Part shown: positions 52,254 through 60,834 of the stretch, piece by piece
Numbering within the stretch: the first letter of the stretch is position 1
Layout of the letters: every line of letters starts with the position of its first letter
NCBI RefSeq assembly: GCF_003852315.1
Contig: NZ_CP027762.1
Location: 5,995,501-6,059,500 of the forward strand
Reading direction: 5' to 3'
Length of the DNA: 64,000 bases
DNA from: Pseudomonas sp. LBUM920
GTDB taxonomy: Bacteria; Pseudomonadota; Gammaproteobacteria; Pseudomonadales; Pseudomonadaceae
Notes under the pieces: generated by a model
Told to the model about the DNA's origin: nothing
Database searches by the model: none
Seen by the model: only the letters and a program-made list of their open reading frames with translations
Position numbers and translations under genes: made by a program

Positions 52254-52919
52254 ATGATCGACCTTTCCACCTGGAACCTGAGCATTCCGGTCGGCTCGCC
52301 GCCCACGACCATCGACACTCCGAAACTGCTTAGCGGCTTCAAGGACCAATATTTCCAGGCCGAAGGCAGCGACGTGCAATTCTGGACACCCGTGACCGGC
52401 ACGCGCACAGAAAACGCCGTCTACCCGCGCAGCGAATTGCGCGAAACCTATGCCGACGGGCGTCTGCGTAACTGGACTTACCCCGACGCCGACAATTTTC
52501 TGCGCGCCACCCTGGCCGTCAACCAGGTGCCCTCGAGCGGCAAAGTAGTCATCGGTCAGATCCACGCCTATGACAGCCAGAAACCCCTGATCAAGCTCGA
52601 ATATCAATTCAAGGAAAAAACCCAGACCGGCAACATTGTCGCCAAAGTGCGCATGCGCCCGGACGAGGATGAAGGCCGCGTGATTATCGTGGCCTCCAAT
52701 GTGCCGCTGGAGAAGAGTTTCACCTACGTGATCAACCTCAATAAAGCCGGGCTGCTGACCGTCGAGGCCGCTGACGGCCAGTGGAATGAGCGCATTGGTG
52801 CCGCGTGGGGCGCCAAACCGCTGTATTTCAAGGCGGGCGCGTATGTGCAGGACAACAGTGGCAACAGCAAGGAAGGCGCACGGGTGACGTTTGCCAAGCT
52901 GGATATTGATCACGAATGA
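52254..52919 (+). CDS. Polysaccharide lyase family 7 (alginate lyase)
   Basis: The 221-residue beta-jelly-roll lyase has all three PL7 signatures: RSELRE (catalytic arginine), QIH (catalytic histidine) and YFKAGAYVQ (catalytic tyrosine). It cleaves polymannuronate/alginate by beta-elimination. No signal peptide precedes MIDLSTWNLSIPVG, so it appears cytoplasmic, as for similar short PL7 enzymes of pseudomonads. It stands alone; no alg operon is nearby. Confidence 0.9.
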   Translation: MIDLSTWNLSIPVGSPPTTIDTPKLLSGFKDQYFQAEGSDVQFWTPVTGTRTENAVYPRSELRETYADGRLRNWTYPDADNFLRATLAVNQVPSSGKVVIGQIHAYDSQKPLIKLEYQFKEKTQTGNIVAKVRMRPDEDEGRVIIVASNVPLEKSFTYVINLNKAGLLTVEAADGQWNERIGAAWGAKPLYFKAGAYVQDNSGNSKEGARVTFAKLDIDHE

Positions 52920-52994
52920 GTGCCGCCTGATTTCAAGCAGGCCTGGCCCTACGACTCCACGGATTATTCGCGTTTAAACACGCCGCTGATCCCT

Positions 52995-53083
52995 GTGGGA
53001 GCCGGGCTTGCCCGCCATGGCGGACTGTCAGCCAACCCATTCGGTCACTGACACGCCGCGTCGCGGGCAAGCCCGGCACCCAC
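52995..53083. repeat. REP pair, class B variant, canonical
   Basis: Between the lyase gene and fba. Both arms carry the GCCGGGC variant. Confidence 0.75.
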
Positions 53084-53160
53084 AGGCAATCTCCATTGGC
53101 AGGGCAACCCTGCGGCGAATCAGCTCGGCGCAACGCACAAGGGTCAAATCCCGGCCACAA

Positions 53161-53187
53161 AAAAACCCGCATCGCTGCGGGCTTTTT
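53161..53187. terminator. Bidirectional terminator downstream of fba
   Basis: Stem CCCGCA-TCGC-TGCGGG flanked by AAAAA and TTTTT runs. It ends fba on the minus strand and can also stop the lyase transcript on the plus strand. Confidence 0.85.
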
Positions 53188-53204
53188 GTTTAAACGCCTG
53201 AGGC

Positions 53205-54269
53205 TCAGTTCACCTTGGCGTTCAACTCACCTTTCAGGTAACGCTGGTACATCGCTTCCAGGGAGATCGGCTTGATCTTCGAAGCATTACCGGCCGTACC
53301 GAACGCTTCGTAACGAGCGATACACACGTCACGCATCGCGGTCACAGTGGCACCGAAGAATTTACGCGGGTCAAATTCGCTCGGGTTGGTGGCCATCAGG
53401 CGACGCATCGCACCGGTGGATGCCAGGCGCAGGTCGGTGTCGATGTTGACCTTGCGCACGCCGTACTTGATGCCTTCGACGATTTCTTCAACCGGCACGC
53501 CGTAGGTTTCTTTGATGTCGCCACCGTACTGGTTGATGATCGCCAGCCACTCTTGCGGTACCGAGGAAGAACCGTGCATCACCAGGTGGGTGTTAGGGAT
53601 GCGTTTGTGGATTTCCTTGATGCGGTCGATCGCCAGCACGTCGCCGGTAGGCGGCTTGGTGAACTTGTAAGCGCCGTGGCTGGTGCCGATGGCGATGGCC
53701 AGGGCATCCACTTGGGTCTTTTTCACGAAGTCAGCGGCTTCTTCCGGGTCGGTCAGCATCTGGCTGTGATCCAGCACGCCTTCAGCGCCGATGCCGTCTT
53801 CTTCGCCGGCCATGCCGGTTTCCAACGAACCCAGGCAGCCCAGCTCGCCTTCAACCGAAACGCCGCAGGCGTGAGCCATGGCCACGGTTTGTTGGGTCAC
53901 GCGTACGTTGTACTCGTAGTCGGTTGGGGTCTTGCCGTCTTCGCCGAGGGAGCCGTCCATCATCACCGAGCTGAAGCCCAGTTGGATGGAGCGCTGGCAC
54001 ACGTCAGGGCTGGTGCCGTGGTCCTGGTGCATGCACACCGGGATGTGCGGGAATTCTTCGATGGCGGCCAGGATCAGGTGACGCAGGAAAGGGGCACCGG
54101 CGTATTTGCGGGCACCGGCCGAAGCCTGAACGATCACTGGGGAGTCGGTCTTGTCAGCGGCTTCCATGATGGCGCGCATCTGCTCAAGGTTGTTGACGTT
54201 AAAGGCTGGGACGCCGTAGCCGAACTCGGCTGCGTGGTCCAGCATTTGACGCATGCTGATAAGTGCCAT
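53205..54269 (-). CDS. fba: Class II fructose-bisphosphate aldolase
   Basis: The 354-residue zinc aldolase cleaves fructose 1,6-bisphosphate to dihydroxyacetone phosphate and glyceraldehyde 3-phosphate. Zinc-ligand region VCMHQDHGTSPDVCQRSIQLG, the glutamate segment GELGCLGSLETG, the HGAYKF loop and HLVMHGSSSVPQEW are present. Length and insertions match the long type (TIGR01521, Calvin/gluconeogenic form) used for gluconeogenesis in Pseudomonas, which lacks phosphofructokinase. It clusters with pgk, epd and tkt. Confidence 0.95.
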   Translation of the reverse strand: MALISMRQMLDHAAEFGYGVPAFNVNNLEQMRAIMEAADKTDSPVIVQASAGARKYAGAPFLRHLILAAIEEFPHIPVCMHQDHGTSPDVCQRSIQLGFSSVMMDGSLGEDGKTPTDYEYNVRVTQQTVAMAHACGVSVEGELGCLGSLETGMAGEEDGIGAEGVLDHSQMLTDPEEAADFVKKTQVDALAIAIGTSHGAYKFTKPPTGDVLAIDRIKEIHKRIPNTHLVMHGSSSVPQEWLAIINQYGGDIKETYGVPVEEIVEGIKYGVRKVNIDTDLRLASTGAMRRLMATNPSEFDPRKFFGATVTAMRDVCIARYEAFGTAGNASKIKPISLEAMYQRYLKGELNAKVN

Positions 54270-54428
54270 TGTGTTGTCTCTCCCGATCGTGGGTCGTTAA
54301 TCGTGCAAGCCTGCCGTAGCGGCGGCTGCTATTCAAGTTATTGCAGATCAAGGGGTTAAAGCTTGGACTGCTGAATCGTTATTGCAGTGACGGACCTGAC
54401 ACAAGCTCCAATTTGAAACCCGATCAAT

Positions 54429-54516
54429 GTGAGAGCTGGCTTGCCTGCGATGGCGATTTGTCTGTCGACATCTTCGGTAACTGACCCACCGTCATCGCGG
54501 GCAAGCCCACTCCCAC
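54429..54516. repeat. REP pair, mixed class C/B, canonical
   Basis: Upstream of fba. Left arm GTGAGAGCTGGC is a slightly decayed class C. Confidence 0.75.
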
Positions 54517-54537
54517 ATTTGATTTTCATTGGGCTCA

Positions 54538-54870
54538 CTACTGGGCCTTGCAGCCTCGCCCAATCAAATCATCGGTGGCGACCCAGTAAATCAGGCCTTC
54601 CTCACCTTTTTGGTGAAACGCCAACTGGTCGTTGCTGTACAGCACGCCCGAGGCAGCAACGTCCTGTTTAAGACGATAAACCTGGTCGGAACCGCCGAGG
54701 CGTACATCCACCTCGGAACGCGCCTGGTTGGCAAAGCGCCAGTTGACCTCGGCCTTGCTGTCGCACGTCCAGGTGGTCCACTTGTCGGCCGGCTCTGCCT
54801 TGTTGAACATGTTCATGCTGCTGCAGCCGGCCAACAAGGCCAGGGCTGCCAGGGCGAAAACGCCTTTCAT
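54538..54870 (-). CDS. MliC-type lipoprotein, putative C-type lysozyme inhibitor
   Basis: The 110-residue lipoprotein has a lipobox (LALLAGCSS) and a mature MliC/PliC-like domain: WTCDSKAEVNWRFANQ, VYRLKQDVAASGVLYSNDQLAFHQKGEEGLIYW. Members inhibit C-type lysozyme from the outer membrane. Start at 54870 follows GAGG; a longer frame to 54906 disrupts the signal peptide. It is followed by fba and preceded by another small lipoprotein gene, all on the minus strand. Confidence 0.8.
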   Translation of the reverse strand: MKGVFALAALALLAGCSSMNMFNKAEPADKWTTWTCDSKAEVNWRFANQARSEVDVRLGGSDQVYRLKQDVAASGVLYSNDQLAFHQKGEEGLIYWVATDDLIGRGCKAQ

Positions 54871-54932
54871 TGCCAATCCTCGAACGGCGACCCAAAAGGT
54901 CGCCAAAGCTGTCGGTTAGTTGATCAGACCCG

Positions 54933-55160
54933 TCAAGGGCAACCCTGTTCCTGACCGTTGGGCGCGGCGTCGTATTGCTCAAGCCGCTCGTTGCCGATGC
55001 GCTTGTTGATCACCGGCATGGTTTCGGCTTGCCAGTCAGCCTGGTAGCAGCTCTTTTTCTGCGTAGGCGCAGGCTCTGCAGCGGCAGGCTTCGCGCTTGG
55101 CGTGCTGCCGCAGCCGGCCAACAGGCCCGCTGCGATCACCAGTGCCAACGACTTGATCAT
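54933..55160 (-). CDS. Small lipoprotein
   Basis: The 75-residue protein MIKSLALVIAAGLLAGCGS has a classic lipobox. The mature part is short, Ala/Pro-rich at first, and ends with two cysteines (KKSCYQADWQAE and EQGCP) that may pair. AAGGAG lies 7 nt before the ATG at 55160. It sits 29 bp downstream of pgk. No family function is recognised. Confidence 0.75.
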   Translation of the reverse strand: MIKSLALVIAAGLLAGCGSTPSAKPAAAEPAPTQKKSCYQADWQAETMPVINKRIGNERLEQYDAAPNGQEQGCP

Positions 55161-55189
55161 GGGAATACTCCTTTTCCGGATCACGAGCC

Positions 55190-56353
55190 TTAGCCTTTGG
55201 CTCGAGTTTCCAGCACTTCAACGGCCGGCAGCACTTTGCCTTCGACGAATTCGAGGAACGCGCCGCCACCGGTAGAAATGTAGGAGATCTGGTCAGCAAC
55301 GCCATATTTATCGATGGCCGCCAAGGTATCGCCACCGCCGGCGATGGAGAATGCCGAGCTTTCAGCAATGGCGTGGGCCAGTACTTTGGTGCCGTTGCCG
55401 AACTGGTCGAACTCGAACACGCCGACCGGGCCGTTCCACAAAATGGTCTTGGACGACTTCAGCAGTTCAGCGAAGTTGGCTGCGGTTTGCGGGCCGATGT
55501 CCAGGATCATGTCGTCGGCGGCCACGTCAGCGATGAGCTTGACGGTGGCTTCGGCGCTTTCAGCGAATTCCTTGGCCACGACTACGTCCACCGGCAGCGG
55601 CACGCTGACTTTGGCCGCGATGGCGCGCGCGGTGTCGAGCAGGTCCGGCTCGTACAGGGACTTGCCCACCGGGTGGCCGGCTGCGGCCAGGAAGGTGTTG
55701 GCAATGCCGCCGCCGACGATCAACTGGTTGCAGATCTGGCTCAGGCTGTTGAGCACGTCGAGCTTGGTGGAGACTTTGGAACCGGCCACGATGGCCGCCA
55801 TTGGCTGCGCCGGAGCGCCCAGGGCCTTGCCCAGTGCATCCAGTTCTGCGGCCAGCAGCGGGCCGGCGGCGGCGACTTTGGCGAACTTGGCCACGCCATG
55901 GGTCGAACCCTCGGCGCGGTGCGCGGTGCCGAAGGCGTCCATCACGAACACGTCGCACAGGGCCGCGTATTGCTGGGCCAGTTCGTCGCTGTTCTTTTTC
56001 TCGCCTTTGTTGAAGCGCACGTTTTCGAACAGCACGATGTCGCCTGGCTTGACGTCAACGCCGCCCAGGTAGTCAGCCACCAGCGGCACGTCGCGGCCCA
56101 GGGCCTTGCTCAGGTAGTCGGCTACCGGCTTGAGGCTGTTTTCGGCGGAGAACTCACCTTCGGTCGGACGACCCAGGTGGGAGCAGACCATCACGGCCGC
56201 GCCTTTTTCCAGGGCCAGCTTGATGGTCGGCAGCGAGGCCAGGATTCGCGCATCGCTGGTGACAACACCGTCCTTGACTGGGACGTTGAGGTCTTCGCGA
56301 ATCAGTACGCGCTTACCTTGCAGATCGAGGTCGGTCATCTTCAACACGGTCAT
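55190..56353 (-). CDS. pgk: Phosphoglycerate kinase
   Basis: The 387-residue kinase interconverts 1,3-bisphosphoglycerate and 3-phosphoglycerate. Signature KRVLIREDLNVPVKDG is at the N-terminus and the C-terminal ATP-binding GGGDTLAAIDKYG ... ISTGGGAFLEFVEGK is intact. Start at 56353 (MTVLKMTDLDLQGKR) is preferred over the longer frame to 56461, which runs into epd. Gene order epd-pgk-fba on the minus strand is standard. Confidence 0.95.
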   Translation of the reverse strand: MTVLKMTDLDLQGKRVLIREDLNVPVKDGVVTSDARILASLPTIKLALEKGAAVMVCSHLGRPTEGEFSAENSLKPVADYLSKALGRDVPLVADYLGGVDVKPGDIVLFENVRFNKGEKKNSDELAQQYAALCDVFVMDAFGTAHRAEGSTHGVAKFAKVAAAGPLLAAELDALGKALGAPAQPMAAIVAGSKVSTKLDVLNSLSQICNQLIVGGGIANTFLAAAGHPVGKSLYEPDLLDTARAIAAKVSVPLPVDVVVAKEFAESAEATVKLIADVAADDMILDIGPQTAANFAELLKSSKTILWNGPVGVFEFDQFGNGTKVLAHAIAESSAFSIAGGGDTLAAIDKYGVADQISYISTGGGAFLEFVEGKVLPAVEVLETRAKG

Positions 56354-56370
56354 GGGTCGCAGTTCCTGAA

Positions 56371-57426
56371 TTACTGTTGAGGTTGTGTGGAGGCGATGTG
56401 CAGATAATGTTCGGCAACATCCAGCATTCGGTTGGCAAACCCCCATTCGTTGTCGAACCAAGCCAGGATGTTCACCAGCCTGGGGCCGGAAACGCGGGTC
56501 TGGCTGGCATCGACAATCGCCGAATGCGGGTCATGGTTGAAATCGCAACTGGCATGCGGCAACTCGGTGTAGGCCAGCAAACCCTTGAGCGGGCCGCTGG
56601 TGGCGGCGTCGCGCAGAATCCGGTTGACCTCCGTCGCGTCAGTGTCGCTGACAGTCTGCATGGTGATGTCCAGGCAAGACACGTTCACCGTTGGCACCCG
56701 TACGGCTTTGGCTTGAATTCGCCCGGCAAGTTCCGGTAACAATCTTTCGATACCTCGCGCCAGGCCGGTAGACACCGGAATCACTGACTGAAAGGCCGAA
56801 CGCGTGCGGCGCAGGTCTTCGTGGTGATAGGCGTCGATGACCGGCTGGTCGTTCATCGCCGAGTGAATCGTGGTGATCGACACATAATCCAGGCCAATCG
56901 CCTGATCCAGCAGGCGCAACAGCGGCACGCTGCAGTTGGTGGTGCAGGAGGCGTTGGACACCAGCAGCTCATTGCCGGTCAGGCAATCCTGGTTGATGCC
57001 GTAGACGATGGTGGCGTCGACATCCGTTTCGCTGGCCATCGGCTGGGAAAACAGCACACGCGGTGCGCCGGCGTCGAGAAAACGCTGGCCATCGGCACGG
57101 GTGTGGTAAGCACCGGAGCATTCCAACACCAGGTCGACGCCCAGCGCCGCCCAGTCGATGCCCTCGGGGGTGGCACTGCGCAGGACTTTCACGCAGTCGC
57201 CATTGATATGCAGACAGTCGCCTTCAACGCGCACTTCGCCGGGAAACCGGCCATGGGTGGAGTCAAAGCGTGTCAGGTATTCGATGCTGGCCATGTCGGC
57301 CAAATCGTTGATCGCGACAATTTCAAACCCGGCCGCCGCCCCTCGCTCAAACAGAGCACGCAAGACGCAACGACCAATGCGGCCGTAGCCGTTGAGTGCA
57401 ACTTTGTAGGGACGCGGTTGGGGCAT
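56371..57426 (-). CDS. epd: Erythrose-4-phosphate dehydrogenase
   Basis: The 351-residue GAPDH-family enzyme has NAD-binding VALNGYGRIGRCVLRAL and the catalytic cysteine in SNASCTTNCSVPLLRLLD. It oxidises erythrose 4-phosphate to 4-phosphoerythronate, the first step of pyridoxal phosphate synthesis. Placement between tkt and pgk supports Epd rather than a glycolytic GAPDH. ATG at 57426; the upstream in-frame codon at 57441 is TTG. A GAPDH side activity is possible. Confidence 0.9.
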   Translation of the reverse strand: MPQPRPYKVALNGYGRIGRCVLRALFERGAAAGFEIVAINDLADMASIEYLTRFDSTHGRFPGEVRVEGDCLHINGDCVKVLRSATPEGIDWAALGVDLVLECSGAYHTRADGQRFLDAGAPRVLFSQPMASETDVDATIVYGINQDCLTGNELLVSNASCTTNCSVPLLRLLDQAIGLDYVSITTIHSAMNDQPVIDAYHHEDLRRTRSAFQSVIPVSTGLARGIERLLPELAGRIQAKAVRVPTVNVSCLDITMQTVSDTDATEVNRILRDAATSGPLKGLLAYTELPHASCDFNHDPHSAIVDASQTRVSGPRLVNILAWFDNEWGFANRMLDVAEHYLHIASTQPQQ

Positions 57427-57470
57427 GGGGTTCTCGATCAATGTTAGTTCGGTGTTGAATGCTCTGACGC

Positions 57471-57538
57471 TATCGCGGGCAAGCCCGCTCCCACATTAGA
57501 CCGCGATCCAAATGTGGGAGCGGGCTTGCCCGCGATAG
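57471..57538. repeat. REP pair, class B, reversed
   Basis: Between tkt and epd, with the CCCGCGAT variant in both arms. Confidence 0.85.
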
Positions 57539-57564
57539 CGCCAGTGCAGACAACGCAGACTGAC

Positions 57565-59562
57565 TTAGTCTTCCAGCAGCTCTTCAGCCTGACCCAGGAT
57601 GTTTTCCAGGGTGAAACCGAACTCTTCGAACAACGCTGGCGCCGGCGCCGACTCACCATAGGTAGTCATGCCGATTACGCGGCCTTCCAGGCCCACGTAC
57701 TTGTACCAGTAGTCGGCGTGAGCCGCTTCGATGGCAATACGCGCGCTGACCTGCAACGGCAGAACCGATTGCTTGTAGTCGGCGTCCTGAGCTTCGAACA
57801 GGCTGGTGCACGGCATGGACACAACGCGCACGTTGCGGCCCTGGGCCGTCAGCTTGTCGTAGGCCTGAACGGTCAGGCCGACTTCGGAACCGGTGGAGAT
57901 CAGGATCAGCTCCGGCTCGCCAACGCAGTCCTTGAGCACGTAGCCACCACGGCTGATCGCAGCGATCTGCGCGTCGGTACGCACTTGGTGCTGCAGGTTC
58001 TGACGCGAGAAAATCAGCGCCGAAGGGCCGTCCTTACGCTCAATGGCATGCTTCCAGGCCACGGCAGATTCGACCGCGTCGGCTGGGCGCCAGCAATCCA
58101 GGTTAGGTGTGGTACGCAGGCTGGTCAGTTGCTCGACCGGCTGGTGCGTCGGGCCGTCTTCGCCCAGGCCGATGGAGTCGTGGGTGTACACATGGATCAC
58201 GCGCTTTTTCATCAGCGCGGCCATACGTACGGCGTTGCGCGCGTATTCCATGAACATCAGGAAGGTTGCGCCGTAAGGCACCAGGCCGCCGTGCAGGGAC
58301 ACGCCGTTCATGATGGCGCTCATGCCGAACTCGCGCACGCCGTAGTACATGTAGTTGCCGCTGGCGTCTTCGGCCGAGACACCTTTGCAACCTTTCCACA
58401 GGGTCAGGTTGGAACCGGCCAGGTCAGCCGAACCGCCGAGGATCTCAGGCAGCAACGGGCCAAAGGCGTTCAGGGTGTTCTGGCTGGCTTTACGGCTGGC
58501 GATGGTCTCGCCCTTGGCCGCCACTTCGGCGATGTAGGCCGAGGCTTTTTCCGAGAAGTCGGCAGGCAGGTCACCGGCCAGGCGGCGTACCAGTTCGTTG
58601 GCCAACTCAGGGAATTCGGCGGAGTAGGCCGCAAAACGCTGGTCCCACTCGGCTTCGGTCGCCAGGCCTTTTTCCTTGGCGTTCCACTCGGCATAGATGT
58701 CAGCCGGGATTTCGAACGGGCCGTGGTTCCACTTCAGCGCTTCACGGGTCAGGGCGATTTCCGCGTCACCCAGTGGGGCGCCGTGGCAGTCTTCTTTACC
58801 TTGCTTGTTCGGCGAGCCGAAACCAATGGTGGTCTTGCAGCAGATCAGGGTCGGCTGCTCGCTCTTGCGGGCGGTGTCGATGGCGGTCTTGATCTCTTCC
58901 GGATCGTGGCCGTCGACGTTACGGATCACTTGCCAGTTGTAGGCTTCGAAACGCTTCGGGGTGTCATCGGTGAACCAGCCTTCGACTTCGCCGTCGATGG
59001 AGATGCCGTTGTCATCGTAGAAGGCAATCAGCTTGCCCAGGCCCAGGGTACCGGCCAGGGAAGCCACTTCGTGGGAAATGCCTTCCATCATGCAGCCATC
59101 ACCCAGGAACACATAGGTGTGGTGATCGACGATGTTGTGACCAGGGCGGTTGAACTGCGCGCCCAGGACTTTTTCAGCGAGTGCGAAGCCAACAGCATTG
59201 GCCAGGCCCTGGCCCAGCGGACCGGTGGTGGTCTCGACGCCTGGGGTGTAGCCGAATTCCGGGTGACCCGGGGTGCGGCTGTGCAGCTGGCGGAAGCTCT
59301 TGAGGTCATCGATGGTGACGTCGTAGCCGGTCAGGTGCAGCAGCGAATAGATCAGCATCGAGCCATGGCCGTTGGACAGCACGAAGCGGTCACGGTCGGC
59401 GAACGACGGGTTGCTCGGATTATGTTTCAGGTAGTCACGCCAAAGTACCTCGGCGATATCCGCCATGCCCATCGGGGCACCGGGATGGCCGCTGTTGGCT
59501 TTTTGCACGGCATCCATGCTGAGGGCACGAATGGCGTTGGCACGCTCACGACGGCTGGGCAT
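57565..59562 (-). CDS. tkt: Transketolase
   Basis: The 665-residue thiamine diphosphate enzyme of the pentose phosphate pathway. Visible features: SGHPGAPMGMADIAEVLWRDYLKHNP near the N-terminus, TPP/Mg-binding GDGCMMEGISHEVASLAG ... AFYDDNGISIDGEV, and the transketolase signature GLGEDGPTHQPVEQL. Start at 59562 follows AGGAG by 7 nt. It opens the tkt-epd-pgk-fba run and supplies erythrose 4-phosphate to Epd. Confidence 0.95.
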   Translation of the reverse strand: MPSRRERANAIRALSMDAVQKANSGHPGAPMGMADIAEVLWRDYLKHNPSNPSFADRDRFVLSNGHGSMLIYSLLHLTGYDVTIDDLKSFRQLHSRTPGHPEFGYTPGVETTTGPLGQGLANAVGFALAEKVLGAQFNRPGHNIVDHHTYVFLGDGCMMEGISHEVASLAGTLGLGKLIAFYDDNGISIDGEVEGWFTDDTPKRFEAYNWQVIRNVDGHDPEEIKTAIDTARKSEQPTLICCKTTIGFGSPNKQGKEDCHGAPLGDAEIALTREALKWNHGPFEIPADIYAEWNAKEKGLATEAEWDQRFAAYSAEFPELANELVRRLAGDLPADFSEKASAYIAEVAAKGETIASRKASQNTLNAFGPLLPEILGGSADLAGSNLTLWKGCKGVSAEDASGNYMYYGVREFGMSAIMNGVSLHGGLVPYGATFLMFMEYARNAVRMAALMKKRVIHVYTHDSIGLGEDGPTHQPVEQLTSLRTTPNLDCWRPADAVESAVAWKHAIERKDGPSALIFSRQNLQHQVRTDAQIAAISRGGYVLKDCVGEPELILISTGSEVGLTVQAYDKLTAQGRNVRVVSMPCTSLFEAQDADYKQSVLPLQVSARIAIEAAHADYWYKYVGLEGRVIGMTTYGESAPAPALFEEFGFTLENILGQAEELLED

Positions 59563-59753
59563 CGCTGATCTCCTGGGGTTGCTTAAAAGAAACGGAAAAA
59601 AGGATCGGCATTTTCCCTCAGCCACCGCCTGCGGGCAATCACAGATAGTCACTTGAGGTGTTTTTCCTGCGGATTGCCCGCTAATCGCTTGCAGAAAAGC
59701 CTGACCGCTTCGTTTAAAGGTTATAGCGGCTGCTTATAACTACCGATTATCGA

Positions 59754-59779
59754 CCAATATCAAAACTTTTTGATATTGG
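59754..59779. promoter_or_regulatory. Perfect 12-2-12 inverted repeat, likely ArsR-type operator
   Basis: CCAATATCAAAA, two bases, TTTTGATATTGG: a perfect dyad ending 40 bp before the ArsR-methyltransferase gene. ArsR-family operators usually have this 12-2-12 geometry with ATATCAA-type arms. It probably mediates autoregulation and possibly control of metK. Confidence 0.75.
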
Positions 59780-59819
59780 CCTTGCGGGGATATCCACCCG
59801 TCACTAGACTGCTGGCCTT

Positions 59820-60815
59820 ATGAACCTACCCGTGCCCTCCCTGCGTCCTGACGACGGCGATGAACTGGCAGCCTTGTGCAAGGCCGCTGGTGATCCGTTA
59901 CGCCTGAACGTATTGCGCGCACTGGCCAACGACTCTTTCGGCGTACTGGAATTGGCGCAGATCTTCGCCATTGGCCAGTCCGGCATGAGCCACCATTTGA
60001 AGGTCCTGGCCCAGGCTGACCTGGTGGCCACCCGCCGCGAGGGCAATGCGATTTTTTACCGCCGCGCCCTGCCCCACACCGAGCTGCTCGGCGGCAAACT
60101 GCACGCCGCGCTGCTGGAAGAGGTGGACAGCTTGAGCTTGCCCGGCGACGTGCAGTCGCGCATCAGCCAAGTTCACGGACAACGCGCTGCCGCCAGCCAG
60201 GATTTTTTCTCACGGGTCGCCGAGAAGTTTCGCGCCCAACAAGACCTGATTGCCGGCTTGCCGCAATACCGCGAAAGCGTACTGGCGCTGTTGGACAAAC
60301 TGGGCTTCAGTCATTCGGCCACGGCGCTGGAAGTCGGCCCTGGCGATGGCGGTTTCCTGCCGGAGCTGGCGCGCCGCTTCAAGCAGGTGACGGCGCTGGA
60401 CAACAGCCCGGCGATGCTCGAACTGGCGCGCCAGTTGTGCGAGCGCGAGGCGCTGGGCAATGTCAGCCTGCAGCTGGCGGACGCGTTGAACGACACAAAC
60501 CTGCGGGCCGATTGCGTGGTGTTGAACATGGTCTTGCACCATTTCGCCGCCCCCGCCGACGCCCTCAAGCAGATGGCAAATTTGCTGCAACCCGGCGGTA
60601 GCCTGCTGGTCACAGATTTATGCAGCCACAACCAGAATTGGGCCAAGGAGGCCTGCGGTGATCTCTGGTTGGGTTTTGAACAGGACGATCTGGCCCGTTG
60701 GGCCACCGCTGCGGGACTCGTTCCCGGGGAAAGCCTCTATGTAGGTTTACGTAATGGTTTCCAGATTCAGGTCCGCCATTTTCAGCGGCCGGCTGGCGAC
60801 ACTCACCATCGGTAA
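59820..60815 (+). CDS. ArsR-family regulator fused to a SAM methyltransferase domain
   Basis: The 331-residue fusion. An N-terminal ArsR winged helix (about 15-95) has LELAQIFAIGQSGMSHHLKVLAQADLVATRREGNAIFYR. A C-terminal class I methyltransferase-like domain (about 145-310) has motif I LEVGPGDGGFLPELA, LDNSPAML, and LVTDLC. Position directly before metK and the ArsR type recall SahR, the S-adenosylhomocysteine-responsive regulator of methionine metabolism. I infer that the methyltransferase domain senses SAM or SAH. No cysteine pair of a metal sensor stands out. The metK ATG is 20 bp downstream. Confidence 0.85.
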   Translation: MNLPVPSLRPDDGDELAALCKAAGDPLRLNVLRALANDSFGVLELAQIFAIGQSGMSHHLKVLAQADLVATRREGNAIFYRRALPHTELLGGKLHAALLEEVDSLSLPGDVQSRISQVHGQRAAASQDFFSRVAEKFRAQQDLIAGLPQYRESVLALLDKLGFSHSATALEVGPGDGGFLPELARRFKQVTALDNSPAMLELARQLCEREALGNVSLQLADALNDTNLRADCVVLNMVLHHFAAPADALKQMANLLQPGGSLLVTDLCSHNQNWAKEACGDLWLGFEQDDLARWATAAGLVPGESLYVGLRNGFQIQVRHFQRPAGDTHHR

Positions 60816-60834
60816 ATATCAGGAAAACATCGAG

